From Pseudomonas oryzicola (GTDB taxonomy: Bacteria > Pseudomonadota > Gammaproteobacteria > Pseudomonadales > Pseudomonadaceae): 64,000 bases of DNA. Positions 1 through 8,936 of this stretch are shown piece after piece. The notes beneath the pieces are model-generated. The model did not search any database, had not been told where the DNA came from, and saw nothing but the letters and a program-made list of their open reading frames with translations. Both the position numbers and the translations under genes were made by a program. Where the stretch lies: assembly GCF_014269185.2 (NCBI RefSeq), contig NZ_JABWRZ020000001.1, positions 2,071,001 to 2,135,000 of the forward strand, written 5' to 3'. Each line of letters begins with the position of its first letter. Positions within the stretch are counted from its first letter, which is position 1.

Positions 1-1
1 C

Positions 2-544
2 ATGATAAGTTATGAGCTTGTAAGGAACGGAACTACACAGGTTAAGGCTTCAAAAGTGAAGTTGTTGCACCTGGAAGGCGCTTTGACCAAGGAGAACTTT
101 GAGGCTGTCAAACTTCAGAGTTTGCCGGTGGGAAGGATTGTAGAGTGTCCTGCTTTGAGTATGAAGATGTTGGTGGCTGGCGGAGCATTATTCAAAAGTT
201 ACTGCGCATCATGGTATCCTACGTGGGGCACCATTCTATCAACAAATTGTGGCGCACAAGTAGAGTTTAAATTGCGAGGGCTTGCCAGGACAGTTAATTT
301 TGATGTGGCAGATGATTGCGCACTGATTTCACGTGGTCAAAAGCACTATGTGATTTTTTATACTGCTTCTGGTGCAGAGATTGGTCGAACAAACTATCTG
401 GTGTTTAATCGGAGTCCTTCCGGGTATACGCGCTATAGTATGAGGGTGACCTTTACTACGCCAAGTTCCGCAATCAAATCATTTAGGTTTGTGGACGGTG
501 GTTCAAATGTGCATCTCGATAACATTAGTTACACACCGTTCTAG
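2..544 (+). CDS. Hypothetical protein, possible C-terminal jelly-roll domain (may be 5'-partial)
   Basis: I do not recognise the family. The first ATG is at base 2, right at the window edge, so the 180 residues may be only the C-terminal part of a longer protein. It has alternating hydrophobic and polar residues and ends in FVDGGSNVHLDNISYTPF. Endings of the 'LDNI(S/T)' kind are common at the last strand of jelly-roll carbohydrate-binding modules, which is a hint and not an assignment. No signal peptide or membrane segment is visible. The coding sequence is clearly AT-richer than the rest of the window, and it is followed by a broken transposase, which suggests horizontally acquired DNA. Confidence 0.5.
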   Translation: MISYELVRNGTTQVKASKVKLLHLEGALTKENFEAVKLQSLPVGRIVECPALSMKMLVAGGALFKSYCASWYPTWGTILSTNCGAQVEFKLRGLARTVNFDVADDCALISRGQKHYVIFYTASGAEIGRTNYLVFNRSPSGYTRYSMRVTFTTPSSAIKSFRFVDGGSNVHLDNISYTPF

Positions 545-629
545 GGAAACTTCGAGCAAAATGCTCATCAGGCGCAAATGGGTGGCCTGGGTATGCCGAA
601 AAGCCCGATTTTCAGCCGTCTGATTATTG

Positions 630-656
630 GATAACCAAGGCAAAGCCTTGGTTATC
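630..656. repeat. Perfect 12-bp inverted repeat with AAA loop
   Basis: GATAACCAAGGC (630-641) is followed by AAA and its exact reverse complement (645-656). The hairpin lies between the end of the upstream hypothetical gene and the 3' end of the transposase remnant. There is no T-run on either side, so a Rho-independent terminator is not well supported. It may be part of the IS remnant or a transcription barrier. Confidence 0.6.
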
Positions 657-662
657 TGCCCT

Positions 663-1004
663 CACGGGGGCACCTCTCCCATAGCGGGCAATGATGCCGG
701 CGCACCATTCACAGATTCGACAGGGCAAACGCGTGGTCAGTTGCGCCGTGTTCCTGGCCAAGCCACGGAAGCGGGTTTTCACATAGCCGAACTGGCGCTT
801 GATCACACGAAATGGATGTTCGACCTTAGCTTGCACCTGTGCTTTGACCTCCTCGATCTTGCGTCTGGCTTTGTAGAGTACGCCGCGTTTGCTTGAGTGA
901 TGGTAGGTGTTACGACGAGCCGCAATCTGCCAGATCACCGGCCGGCGGTCATGTTCCGGCCGTTTCTCCATGCCGGCGTAACGTAACCTATCCATGAGCC
1001 CCAA
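663..1004 (-). pseudogene. IS5-family transposase, C-terminal remnant
   Basis: This reads as the C-terminal third of an IS5-type DDE transposase. The segment ARRKIEEVKAQVQAKVEHPF followed by RVIKRQFGYVKTRFRGLARN is the conserved block carrying the last catalytic Glu. The N-terminal part with the first two Asp residues is absent. After 'NTAQLTT' the frame is lost near 729-734: the typical ending FALSNL-W-MVRR continues in another frame, where the Trp codon is now a stop (711-713). It is therefore truncated at one end and frameshifted at the other, and cannot encode an active transposase. It marks the left border of the siderophore locus and may be a relic of its acquisition. Confidence 0.85.
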
Positions 1005-1200
1005 CTACCACAAGCTCGCTTAGATCCCGCTTAGGCTCTGTGTGAAAAGCCTTGATACTCGGTGATTCTGAGTTGAAAACTGCCTCGGAATGCTCATTTA
1101 CAAACCCGTAAACTCCGCTTCCTCGGCTGTTTTCGCCCTGCCTGACCTTCGTCTCAAGGGACCAGGGGAATACGCGGAAGAGAATTGTATTTCATCTCAA

Positions 1201-1230
1201 TTGACATCAATTATCATTTACCAATAAGAT
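1201..1230 (+). promoter_or_regulatory. Sigma-70-type promoter with overlapping Fur box, upstream of the + strand NRPS
   Basis: TTGACA (1201-1206) is a perfect -35. With an 18-nt spacer, TAAGAT (1225-1230) is a plausible -10. TGACATCAATTATCA (1202-1216) fits the 7-1-7 Fur box TGATAATnATTATCA, with a perfect right half and 4/7 in the left. The Fur box overlaps the -35 and spacer, so iron-loaded Fur should block transcription of the NRPS, exporter and receptor that follow. Confidence 0.75.
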
Positions 1231-1273
1231 CCCGCGCACCCAATTTCCAGTCGGTTCATACAAGGGAATTCGC

Positions 1274-4200
1274 ATGCCGATGGACAATGTCGATGAGTTG
1301 CTTGCCCTGCTGCAAAGCGATGCCCAGGCACAGCCAGATGCGCTCCGCAGGCGCGCCCATGACGGCCCGCAGCCGCTCTCGTTCGCCCAGCAGCGCCTAT
1401 GGTTTCTGCAGCGGCTGGCACCGCTTTCTACCGCCTACAACCTAACCCGCGCTTTTCTGTTCAACGGTGAGCTGAATATACAGGCCCTGCGCCAGGCGTT
1501 CTCCGCGTTGGTCGAACGGCACGGTGTGCTGCGTACGCGTTTCATCGAAATTGACGGCGAGCCGCGCCAGGAGATGCTGGCCGATGCCGCGTTCGTCCTG
1601 CATCAGCGGTCGTTCCCGGACGTGGCGGAGGCCGCGCGACACGATCATCTGCAGGGTTTGCTGGGCATCGAGGATGGCGCTGCCTTCGATCTGTCCCAGG
1701 CCCCCTTGCTCAAGGTCGAGCTGATCCGCTACGACGCAACCTGTCACGGGCTGTTGCTGAAGATGCACCACATCGTCAGCGATGCCTGGTCCAACCCGAT
1801 TCTGGTGGCCGACCTGGCCAGCGCCTATGCCCAGGCGCTGCGCGGCGATACCCCGCAGTTGCCAGCGCTGCCGGTGCAGTACGTCGACTACGCGCTGTGG
1901 CAGCGTGAACGCCTGGACGGCGCGCAATACAAGGCCGACCTGGACTACTGGAAGCAGTACCTGGGCAGCCAGGTGCCTGTGCTGGAGCTACCCACCGATT
2001 ATCCTCGTCCGGCGCAGCAAGGGCTGCGCGGGCAACGCCTGCGTTGGCAACTGCCGGCCGCGCAGGCCGAGCAGGTCCAGGCCTTCTGCCGCGCCAACGG
2101 CAGCAGCGCCCTGGTGATTCTGCTGGCCGCCTGGCAGGTGCTGCTGGCGCGCTACAGCGGCCAGCCCAGCTTCGCGGTGGGCGTGCCCCACGGCGGGCGC
2201 AACCACGAAGCACTCGATGGCTTGCTGGGCTTTTTCGTCAATACCCTGGTCTATCGTGTCGACCTGGGCCCGCATCTGACCGGCCGCGCGCTGTGCGAGC
2301 GGCTGCGCCATGAGTCGCTCGATGCCTTGCAACACGCCGAGCTGCCGTTCGAACTGTTGCTCGAACACCTCGAAGTGCAGCGCGATGTCAGCCGTACCCC
2401 GGTGTTCCAGGCCATGTTCAACCTCAGCAGCGGGGCGGCGGTCAATTTCAGCCTGCCCGGCTTGCACATCGAGCGTGTCCTGCCCGCCCAGGACAGCGCC
2501 AAGTTCGACCTGACCCTGGATGTCGCGGTGCGCCCTGACGGGATCTTCTGCGAAATGGAATACAGCCTGGAGCTGTTCGCTCCGGCCACCATCGAACGCT
2601 TCGCCAGCAGTTACGGCCTGCTGCTCGATGGCTTGATCGGCCAGCCCGACACGCCAGTGTGGCAACTGCCGCTGCTGGCACCGGCGCAGCGCCAGCACCA
2701 GCTGGAGCGCTGGAACGCCAGCGAACTGGCCTTGCCGCCGGGGCAGGACATGCTCGCGCTGTTCGAGCGCCAGGTGCTGGCTACGCCGCAGCGCTGTGCC
2801 CTGATCTGTGGTGAGCAGGCCCTGAGCTACGCAGAGCTTGACGCCCGCGCCAATCGCCTGGCCCATTGGTTGCGCGCCAATGGCGTGGCTTGCGACGAGC
2901 GGGTAGGCATCTGCCTGGAGCGCCAAGCCGAGCTGCTGGTAGCGCTGTTGGCCGTGCACAAGGCGGGTGGCGCCTACCTGGCGATCGACCCTGGTCAACC
3001 GGCTGCGCGCAACAGCGATATCCTCGTCCAGGCCCGCCCACGCCTGGTGCTGACCCGCGCGAACCTGCAGCCGGTGCTTGGCAATGCCGGCCGGGTGGTG
3101 TTGCTCGAAACCCTGGAGGACGCCCTGGCCCAGCTGCCGCAGAGCCCCCTCGGGCTGCCGGTGCACCCCCGCCAGCTGGCCTACACCTTGTATACCTCCG
3201 GCTCCACCGGGCGCCCCAAGGGCGTCGACATCGAGCGCGAGGCGTTCGTCAATTTCCTCCATGGCATCCAGGCCCATGTGCAGCTGAGCGCCGCCGACCG
3301 GCTGTTGGCGGTGACCACGCTGGGCTTCGATATCGCCGGCCTGGAGCTGTTCCTGCCGCTGGTCCAAGGCGCCACCGTGGTGCTGGCAAGCCGCGCCGAC
3401 AGCCAGGACCCGGCGGCATTGCTGGGGTTGATGGCGCGTCACGGCGTCAGCGTGATGCAGGCCACGCCCGCCACCTGGCAGATGCTGGTCGAACACGACT
3501 CGCCGGCCTGGGCTGGCCTGCGCCTGCTGTGCGGTGGCGAAGCGCTCAAGGCCGAGCTGGCCGAGCGCCTGCTGGCGCGCAAGGTACAGCTGCTGAACGT
3601 CTACGGCCCGACCGAAACCACGGTGTGGTCGGCACTGCATGCGGTCGAGCAGGTGACCTGCGCGGTGCTGCCGATTGGCCGGCCGCTGGCCAACAACCGC
3701 CTGTATGTGCTCGATGACTACCTCGAACCCGTGCCGGTGGGTGTGGCGGGCGACCTGTACATCGGTGGCGCTGGCGTGGCCCGTGGTTATGCCGATCGCC
3801 CCGAACTGACCGCCGCCGCCTTCGTGCCCAACCCGTTCGCCCGACCCTCGGCGCCTGGAGCGCAGGCCGGCAGCCGGCTGTACCGCACCGGCGACCGTGC
3901 ACGCTACCGTGCCGATGGCAGCCTGGATTTCCTCGGGCGCAGCGACTTCCAGGTCAAGCTGCGCGGGTTCCGTATCGAGTTGGGTGAGATCGAAAGCGCC
4001 CTGGCAGCCTTGCCTGGGGTGACCCAGGCCGTCGTGGTGCTGCGCCAGGCGGCGGCCGGCCAGGACCTGCTGGTGGCCTACCTGTGCCTGGGCGCGGGCA
4101 GCTTCGACACGCTCGCGGCACAGCAGCGCCTGCGCCTGCAACTGCCGGCCTACATGGTGCCGAGCGCATTCGTGGTGCTGGACAGCCTGCCGCTGAACGC

Positions 4201-4558
4201 CAACGGCAAGGTCGACCGCAAGGCGCTGCCGGAGCCGCAGTGGGACGCCGCCGCTGCCTGCGACGACGCGCCCCTGGCCGGCCCGTGGCAGGAGGGGCTG
4301 GCGCAGATCTGGCGCGAGGTGCTGGGTGTGTGGCCGATCGCCCCGCGTGCCGAGCTGTTCCGCCTGGGCGCGCAGTCCCTGCAACTGGTACGGATCCAGG
4401 CGCGTATCCGCCAGCAGTTCGCCTGCGAAATCGCCCTGGCCCAGTTGTTCGCCAACCCGGTGCTGGCCGACATGGCAGCGTTGATCGAACAGGCCTGCAG
4501 CACGCCGGTCGTCGATGAACTGGCCGAGATCGAAAAACTGTTGCTCGCCTTCGAGTAA
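1274..4558 (+). CDS. Single-module NRPS (C-A-T), predicted glycine-activating
   Basis: This 1094-residue protein has a condensation domain (about 30-470), an adenylation domain (about 475-975; core TSGSTGRPKG near 640, GRSDFQVKLRGFRIELGEIE) and a C-terminal carrier domain. There is no thioesterase. Pocket residues read by alignment to GrsA are D-I-L-Q-L-G-V-V-W, close to the glycine code as I recall it. Two motifs are unusual: the condensation motif is HHIVSDA (H165-A171, last Gly replaced by Ala), and the carrier motif is LGAQSL instead of LGGxSL, with the phosphopantetheine Ser kept at residue 1035. AAGGGA (1262-1267) is placed for ATG 1274. It stands apart from, and opposite to, the main NRPS operon and is followed 40 bases on by the exporter. 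Its place in the assembly order is unknown; following the terminal C-T of the - strand NRPS is one possibility. Confidence 0.9.
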   Translation: MPMDNVDELLALLQSDAQAQPDALRRRAHDGPQPLSFAQQRLWFLQRLAPLSTAYNLTRAFLFNGELNIQALRQAFSALVERHGVLRTRFIEIDGEPRQEMLADAAFVLHQRSFPDVAEAARHDHLQGLLGIEDGAAFDLSQAPLLKVELIRYDATCHGLLLKMHHIVSDAWSNPILVADLASAYAQALRGDTPQLPALPVQYVDYALWQRERLDGAQYKADLDYWKQYLGSQVPVLELPTDYPRPAQQGLRGQRLRWQLPAAQAEQVQAFCRANGSSALVILLAAWQVLLARYSGQPSFAVGVPHGGRNHEALDGLLGFFVNTLVYRVDLGPHLTGRALCERLRHESLDALQHAELPFELLLEHLEVQRDVSRTPVFQAMFNLSSGAAVNFSLPGLHIERVLPAQDSAKFDLTLDVAVRPDGIFCEMEYSLELFAPATIERFASSYGLLLDGLIGQPDTPVWQLPLLAPAQRQHQLERWNASELALPPGQDMLALFERQVLATPQRCALICGEQALSYAELDARANRLAHWLRANGVACDERVGICLERQAELLVALLAVHKAGGAYLAIDPGQPAARNSDILVQARPRLVLTRANLQPVLGNAGRVVLLETLEDALAQLPQSPLGLPVHPRQLAYTLYTSGSTGRPKGVDIEREAFVNFLHGIQAHVQLSAADRLLAVTTLGFDIAGLELFLPLVQGATVVLASRADSQDPAALLGLMARHGVSVMQATPATWQMLVEHDSPAWAGLRLLCGGEALKAELAERLLARKVQLLNVYGPTETTVWSALHAVEQVTCAVLPIGRPLANNRLYVLDDYLEPVPVGVAGDLYIGGAGVARGYADRPELTAAAFVPNPFARPSAPGAQAGSRLYRTGDRARYRADGSLDFLGRSDFQVKLRGFRIELGEIESALAALPGVTQAVVVLRQAAAGQDLLVAYLCLGAGSFDTLAAQQRLRLQLPAYMVPSAFVVLDSLPLNANGKVDRKALPEPQWDAAAACDDAPLAGPWQEGLAQIWREVLGVWPIAPRAELFRLGAQSLQLVRIQARIRQQFACEIALAQLFANPVLADMAALIEQACSTPVVDELAEIEKLLLAFE

Positions 4559-4598
4559 GCCATTTGGGCCGCTGCACAGGCTGCCCCGAGGATTTCGC

Positions 4599-6263
4599 AT
4601 GCCCCTGTTTCTGTCCCTGCTCAAGCGTCACCGTGGCCTGCTCGGCCTGGGCTTGCTGGCCAGCCTGGTCAGCGCCGCCGCCGGTATCGGCCTGATCAAC
4701 GAGATCAACCGGCTGATCGCCGGCAGCGCCAGCATGACCCCGGCCCTGGGCGCGATGTTCGTCGGCCTGCTGGTAGTGCTGTTCGGTTTCGGTTTCGGCG
4801 CCCAGGCGCTGCTGACTGCCCTGGGCCACCGGGTGGTCTACGAACTGCGCCTGCAGATGGTCAAGCGCCTGCTTGATACCTCCATCGAACAACTGGAAAA
4901 GATCGGTGAAGCCAGCCTCTATGCGACCCTGAGCAAAGACATCGTCAGCATCGGCCAGGCCTTCAACCGCATGCCGTTCGTGTTCTACAACCTGCTGCTG
5001 ATGCTCGGTGGCTGCCTGTACATGGCCTGGCTGTCCTGGCAATTGCTGCTGATCTGCGTGGTCGGCCTGGGCCTGGGCACCTGGCTGGCCCACGGCTGGT
5101 TCGCCCGGATGCGCCAGTTGATGCTGCGCGTGCGCGAAACCGACGATCGCCTGTATGCCGCCTATCAGGGGGCCATCGAAGGGCGTTTCGAACTGGCCCT
5201 CAATGCCCGGCGCAAGGAGCGCTTCTACGCCCTCGACCTGCAACCGGCCGCCGAATACGCGCGGCGTAACGAAGTGCACGCCGACCGCTACTGGACCTTG
5301 AGCCTGAACTGGACCGTGGCGCTGATCCTCGCCCTGGCCGGCGGGCTGTTCGCCGCTGGCGCCTGGCTGGGGGTGGACAATGGTGTGATCGCCGCCTTCG
5401 TGCTGGTGCTGATGTTCCTGCGCATGCCGCTCAACGACCTGATCGGCAGCCTGCCGACGCTGGTGGCGGGCAATGTGTCGCTGGCCAAGATCCAGACCCT
5501 GGCCTTCGCCGACGAGCGCAGCGAACTGCTGGCCGATACCGGCAAGCCCGACCCCAGCCAACCGCTGCTCGAACTGCAGGCGCTGAGCTATGACTACCCG
5601 CCGCAGGGCGACGAACATGGCTTCCGCCTGGGGCCGGTGAACCTCAGCGTCGCCAAGGGCGAAATCCTGTTCATCGTCGGCGGCAACGGCAGCGGCAAGT
5701 CGACCCTGGCCAAGCTGCTCACCGGCCTCTATGAACCCAGTGCCGGCGCACTGAAGCTGCAGGGCGTCGCCATCACTCCGGCACTGCGCGACTGGTACCG
5801 GACGCATTTCTCCACGGTGTTCTCCAGCTTCTACCTGTTCGAGCGCCTGGTCGGCCCGCAGGGCGACTTCGACCCGCAGTTGGCCCAGGCCTGGCTGGAA
5901 CGCCTGCGCATGCAGCGCAAGGTCACCATCGATGCACAGGGCGGGTTGTCCACCACCCGCTTGTCGCAAGGCCAGCGCAAGCGCCTGGCGCTGCTGGTGG
6001 CACTGGTCGAGGAGCGGCCGATCCTGTTGCTTGACGAGTGGGCTGCCGACCAGGACCCAGGCTTCCGCGCGTTCTTCTACCGCGAGCTGCTGCCCGAGCT
6101 CAAGGCCCAGGGCAAGACCATCATCGCCATCAGCCACGACGATCACTATTTCTCGATTGCCGACCGGGTGCTCAAGTGCGACGGCGGCCAGCTCTATCCC
6201 TACGAGCATGGCGCGACCAGCACGGCGCCAAGCGCTTCTTCCATTCTGCCCGCGTCGGTGTAG
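4599..6263 (+). CDS. Cyclic-peptide/siderophore ABC exporter (PvdE/SyrD-like), fused TMD-NBD
   Basis: The 554-residue protein is an inner-membrane exporter half-transporter. About six hydrophobic helices fill residues 10-300 and one ATPase domain follows. Walker A is GGNGSGKST (near 360), the signature is LSQGQRKR (near 456), Walker B is ILLLDEW and the H-loop is AISHDD. The length and the TMD-NBD order match the PvdE/SyrD family, which move non-ribosomal peptides or siderophore precursors to the periplasm. ATG 4599 is preceded by GAGGA. An upstream in-frame ATG at 4515 would overlap the NRPS and is less likely. Its position between the NRPS and the receptor makes export of this cluster's own siderophore the likely role. 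Confidence 0.9.
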   Translation: MPLFLSLLKRHRGLLGLGLLASLVSAAAGIGLINEINRLIAGSASMTPALGAMFVGLLVVLFGFGFGAQALLTALGHRVVYELRLQMVKRLLDTSIEQLEKIGEASLYATLSKDIVSIGQAFNRMPFVFYNLLLMLGGCLYMAWLSWQLLLICVVGLGLGTWLAHGWFARMRQLMLRVRETDDRLYAAYQGAIEGRFELALNARRKERFYALDLQPAAEYARRNEVHADRYWTLSLNWTVALILALAGGLFAAGAWLGVDNGVIAAFVLVLMFLRMPLNDLIGSLPTLVAGNVSLAKIQTLAFADERSELLADTGKPDPSQPLLELQALSYDYPPQGDEHGFRLGPVNLSVAKGEILFIVGGNGSGKSTLAKLLTGLYEPSAGALKLQGVAITPALRDWYRTHFSTVFSSFYLFERLVGPQGDFDPQLAQAWLERLRMQRKVTIDAQGGLSTTRLSQGQRKRLALLVALVEERPILLLDEWAADQDPGFRAFFYRELLPELKAQGKTIIAISHDDHYFSIADRVLKCDGGQLYPYEHGATSTAPSASSILPASV

Positions 6264-6331
6264 CCGACGCAAAACACCTCACACCACATAAAAACAATGG
6301 CCCCAAAAGGCCACGCATAGGAGTTCGCGGT

Positions 6332-8551
6332 ATGTGTCAAGTTGAAAAGGGCCGGCAGCCGAGCAAGACGGGGAGCTGGCTGCTGGCCCCGCTGGTGAGC
6401 AGCAGTGTGCTGCTTGCGCCGATGGCCTGGGCCGAGGAAAGCGCCGGGGAGCAGGCGCCACCGTCTTCGATCACCCTGCCGGAGCAGACCATCGTCGGCA
6501 TGCAGACCGAAGCACCGACGGTTTCGGTGGGCACCAAGGTACCGCTGCGCCTGAAGGAAGTGCCGCAGACCATCAACGTCATCGGCCAGGAACGCATCCA
6601 GAAGCAGAACCTCTATACCCTCGAAGATGCCTTGGGCAAAGTCGGTGGTGTGACCGTGCAGCGCATCGACGCCAGCCGCCTGAGCTTCTTCGCCCGCGGC
6701 TTCGAGATCACCTCGCTGCAGCTGGACGGTACGCCGACCACCATGGACAACCGGATCTTCCTGTCCCCGGACCTGACCATGTACGACCGCGTCGAAGTGC
6801 TCAAGGGGCCGGCTGGCAGCCTGACCGGCGCTGGCGGCCCTGGCGGCAGCATCAACCTGGTGCGCAAGCGGCCGATGGCCGACCCAGCGGTATCGGCCGA
6901 AATCAGCGCCGGCTCCTGGGACGCCTACCGTGGCATGGTCGATGTCACCGGCCCGCTGACCGAAACCGGCAACATCCGCGGCCGCCTGGTGCTCAGCGAG
7001 AACAAGACGGCATTCCCCTACGACGGCAGCGGCAAGCGCGAGACCAGCCAGGCCTACGGCATCGTCGATATCGACCTGACCCCGGACACGGTCTGGACGA
7101 TCGGCGCCAGCAACCAGAATACCGATATCCGTGGCGCCCAGCGTTCATTGCCGGCGTTCCGCTACACCAACAGCGCCGGCGAAGCGGCCATGTCGCTGCC
7201 GGACGTATCGCGCAAGAACTTCTACGGCGCCAACTGGAACCGCGACTATTTCTGGAGCGCCTCGGTGTTCACCGAACTCGAGCACCAGCTCGGTGGCGGC
7301 TGGAAGACCAAGCTGTCGGTCCGCCATGCCGACAACAACTACGACCTGACCCAGGCCTACGCCCGTAACGGCGCGGGTATCGACCCGGCTGACAACCTGG
7401 TGTCGATGAACTCGATCATGTTCGACTACCGCGAGAAACAGGACGAAGTGGACCTTTATGCCGACGGCCCGTTCAGCCTGTTCGGCCGCGAGCACAAGCT
7501 GCTGGTGGGTACCAACTATTCGCGTTCGGAGTTCTCCTCCAACGGCGGCTACTATTCCAGCTACCTCGGCGATGTCGACTTGTACGACCCGCAGGCGAAC
7601 TTCCCTTACCCGGAGTTCCCCGACTCCGATCGCCTGCCCACCAACGTCGCCAACAGCCGCACCAAGGCGGTTTACGGCAACCTGCGCCTGAGCCTGGCCG
7701 AACCGCTGACCCTGGTCCTGGGCGGGCGCGTCACCTGGCTCGACATGCATCGCAGCCAGCACCAGCCCGAGGCCGGTTCGCCGTCGGAAAAGAGCAGCCA
7801 GAGCGAATCGCAGAAGTTCACCCCGTTCTATGGGCTGATCTACCAGCTGAACGACACCTACTCGCTGTATGCCAATTACGCCGAGGTGTTCAACCCCCAG
7901 CCGGTCAGCAACCTGGACATCAACAACAACATCATCGAGCCGATCGAAGGCAAGCAGCACGAGCTGGGGATCAAGGGTGAGTTCCTCGATGGCGCGGTCA
8001 ACGCCTCTGTGGCGGCCTTCCAGATCGAGGAAGAAAACCGTGCCATTCCCGACATGAACGACCCGTCGTCGCGGGCCGTGGTGGCCGGTGGCAAGGCCCG
8101 CACCCGTGGCTACGAGCTGGAAGTCAGCGGCCAGATGACCCCGGACTGGTTCCTCACCGCCAACTTCACCCACACCTACAAGCGCTACGACAGCCCCAAC
8201 GAGCAGCTGCAGACCTACCTGCCGAAAAACATGCTGCGCGTCTGGACCCTCTACAAGCTGCCAGGCGAGTTCGAGAAGTGGAGCGTGCAGGGTGGGGTGA
8301 GCGTTGTCAGCGAGACCTACAACAAGCTCAACGTACCAAGCATCGACATGAATGGCACCAAGCTGCAGCAGAGTGGTTACGCCCTGTACGATGCCGGTAT
8401 CGGTTACCAGATCAACGAGAACCTGTCGGCCGACCTGCTCGGGACCAACCTGGCCAACAAGAAGTACTACCAGCGCATCAACACCTTCCAGGACGGCAAC
8501 ATCTTTGGCGACCCGCGCGCGGTGTCGTTCACCCTGCGTGCCAAGTTCTGA
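6332..8551 (+). CDS. TonB-dependent siderophore receptor
   Basis: This is a 739-residue outer-membrane receptor of the FhuE/FpvA-like siderophore class. A signal peptide spans about residues 1-34 (hydrophobic stretch ending APMAWA). The plug domain carries LKEVPQTINVIG and the conserved VEVLKGPAGSL-(x)-GGPGGSINLVRK block. A 22-strand-type barrel follows and ends in the typical C-terminal Phe (SFTLRAKF). There is no extra N-terminal STN signalling domain, so it should not itself drive a sigma/anti-sigma pathway. ATG 6332 follows TAGGAG (6318-6323); an ORF extending upstream to 6038 runs inside the exporter gene and is not used. It presumably imports the ferric form of the siderophore made by the adjacent NRPSs. 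Confidence 0.93.
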   Translation: MCQVEKGRQPSKTGSWLLAPLVSSSVLLAPMAWAEESAGEQAPPSSITLPEQTIVGMQTEAPTVSVGTKVPLRLKEVPQTINVIGQERIQKQNLYTLEDALGKVGGVTVQRIDASRLSFFARGFEITSLQLDGTPTTMDNRIFLSPDLTMYDRVEVLKGPAGSLTGAGGPGGSINLVRKRPMADPAVSAEISAGSWDAYRGMVDVTGPLTETGNIRGRLVLSENKTAFPYDGSGKRETSQAYGIVDIDLTPDTVWTIGASNQNTDIRGAQRSLPAFRYTNSAGEAAMSLPDVSRKNFYGANWNRDYFWSASVFTELEHQLGGGWKTKLSVRHADNNYDLTQAYARNGAGIDPADNLVSMNSIMFDYREKQDEVDLYADGPFSLFGREHKLLVGTNYSRSEFSSNGGYYSSYLGDVDLYDPQANFPYPEFPDSDRLPTNVANSRTKAVYGNLRLSLAEPLTLVLGGRVTWLDMHRSQHQPEAGSPSEKSSQSESQKFTPFYGLIYQLNDTYSLYANYAEVFNPQPVSNLDINNNIIEPIEGKQHELGIKGEFLDGAVNASVAAFQIEEENRAIPDMNDPSSRAVVAGGKARTRGYELEVSGQMTPDWFLTANFTHTYKRYDSPNEQLQTYLPKNMLRVWTLYKLPGEFEKWSVQGGVSVVSETYNKLNVPSIDMNGTKLQQSGYALYDAGIGYQINENLSADLLGTNLANKKYYQRINTFQDGNIFGDPRAVSFTLRAKF

Positions 8552-8560
8552 GGCGTGACA

Positions 8561-8601
8561 GCGGCGCGACCAGGCGGCATGCTGCGCCGAGGTCGCGCTG
8601 C
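8561..8601 (+). repeat. Intercistronic hairpin after the receptor gene
   Basis: GCGGCGCGACC (8561-8571) pairs with GGTCGCGCTGC (8591-8601) with one G-T pair, around a GC-rich loop. It sits just after the receptor stop and before the DUF3649 gene. There is no T-tract, so it is more likely to stabilise or attenuate the receptor message than to end transcription outright. Confidence 0.4.
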
Positions 8602-8627
8602 ACTTCATGCCGAACAAGGAGGCCCGG

Positions 8628-8936
8628 TTGAAACGACCCGTATCGAACACGGCTGCCACGCGCGGTCGACTGCGTGCGCTTTGGCTGCTGCTGGCCATGC
8701 TGCTGGCCTACCTGTTTAGCTGGGCGCTCAGTGCCCAGCTGGCGTTGATGCTGGCCTGGCTGGGGCAGGCGCGCAGCGAGGCGGTGCTGGGCAGTTCGCT
8801 CGCGGCCTTCGTGTCGTACCCGGCGCTGGTGCTGTGGCTGTTGTGCGCGCGCCGAGCCCGGCGTAACGCCCTGTGGCTGACCGCCATCGCCTTGGCGCTG
8901 CTGGCCACGCAACGGCTGCTGGTGGGGGCGGGCTGA
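8628..8936 (+). CDS. DUF3649-like small membrane protein of iron-uptake operons
   Basis: A small protein (about 102 residues) with about three membrane helices and the segment RSEAVLGSSLAAFVSYPALVL, typical of the DUF3649 family found next to siderophore receptors and PepSY-TM proteins. I chose the TTG at 8628 because AAGGAGG (8616-8622) lies at ideal distance. An ATG at 8607 is in frame but lies upstream of that ribosome site. The stop overlaps the next start (TGATG), so it is translationally coupled to the PepSY gene. The molecular role of the family is not established. Confidence 0.75.
   Translation: MKRPVSNTAATRGRLRALWLLLAMLLAYLFSWALSAQLALMLAWLGQARSEAVLGSSLAAFVSYPALVLWLLCARRARRNALWLTAIALALLATQRLLVGAG

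Noticed and set aside
630..656. The perfect hairpin as a Rho-independent terminator
   Set aside because: No T-run follows on either strand.
627..896. An 89-codon + strand ORF
   Set aside because: It is antisense to the transposase remnant and has no independent support.
1032..1170. Possible IS end remnant beyond the transposase fragment
   Set aside because: The sequence looks like a Pseudomonas IS flank, but I cannot see matching terminal inverted repeats or a target duplication, so no element boundary is claimed.
1988..4624. An 878-codon - strand frame opposite the + strand NRPS
   Set aside because: The + strand frame has C, A and T domain motifs; the - strand frame has none.
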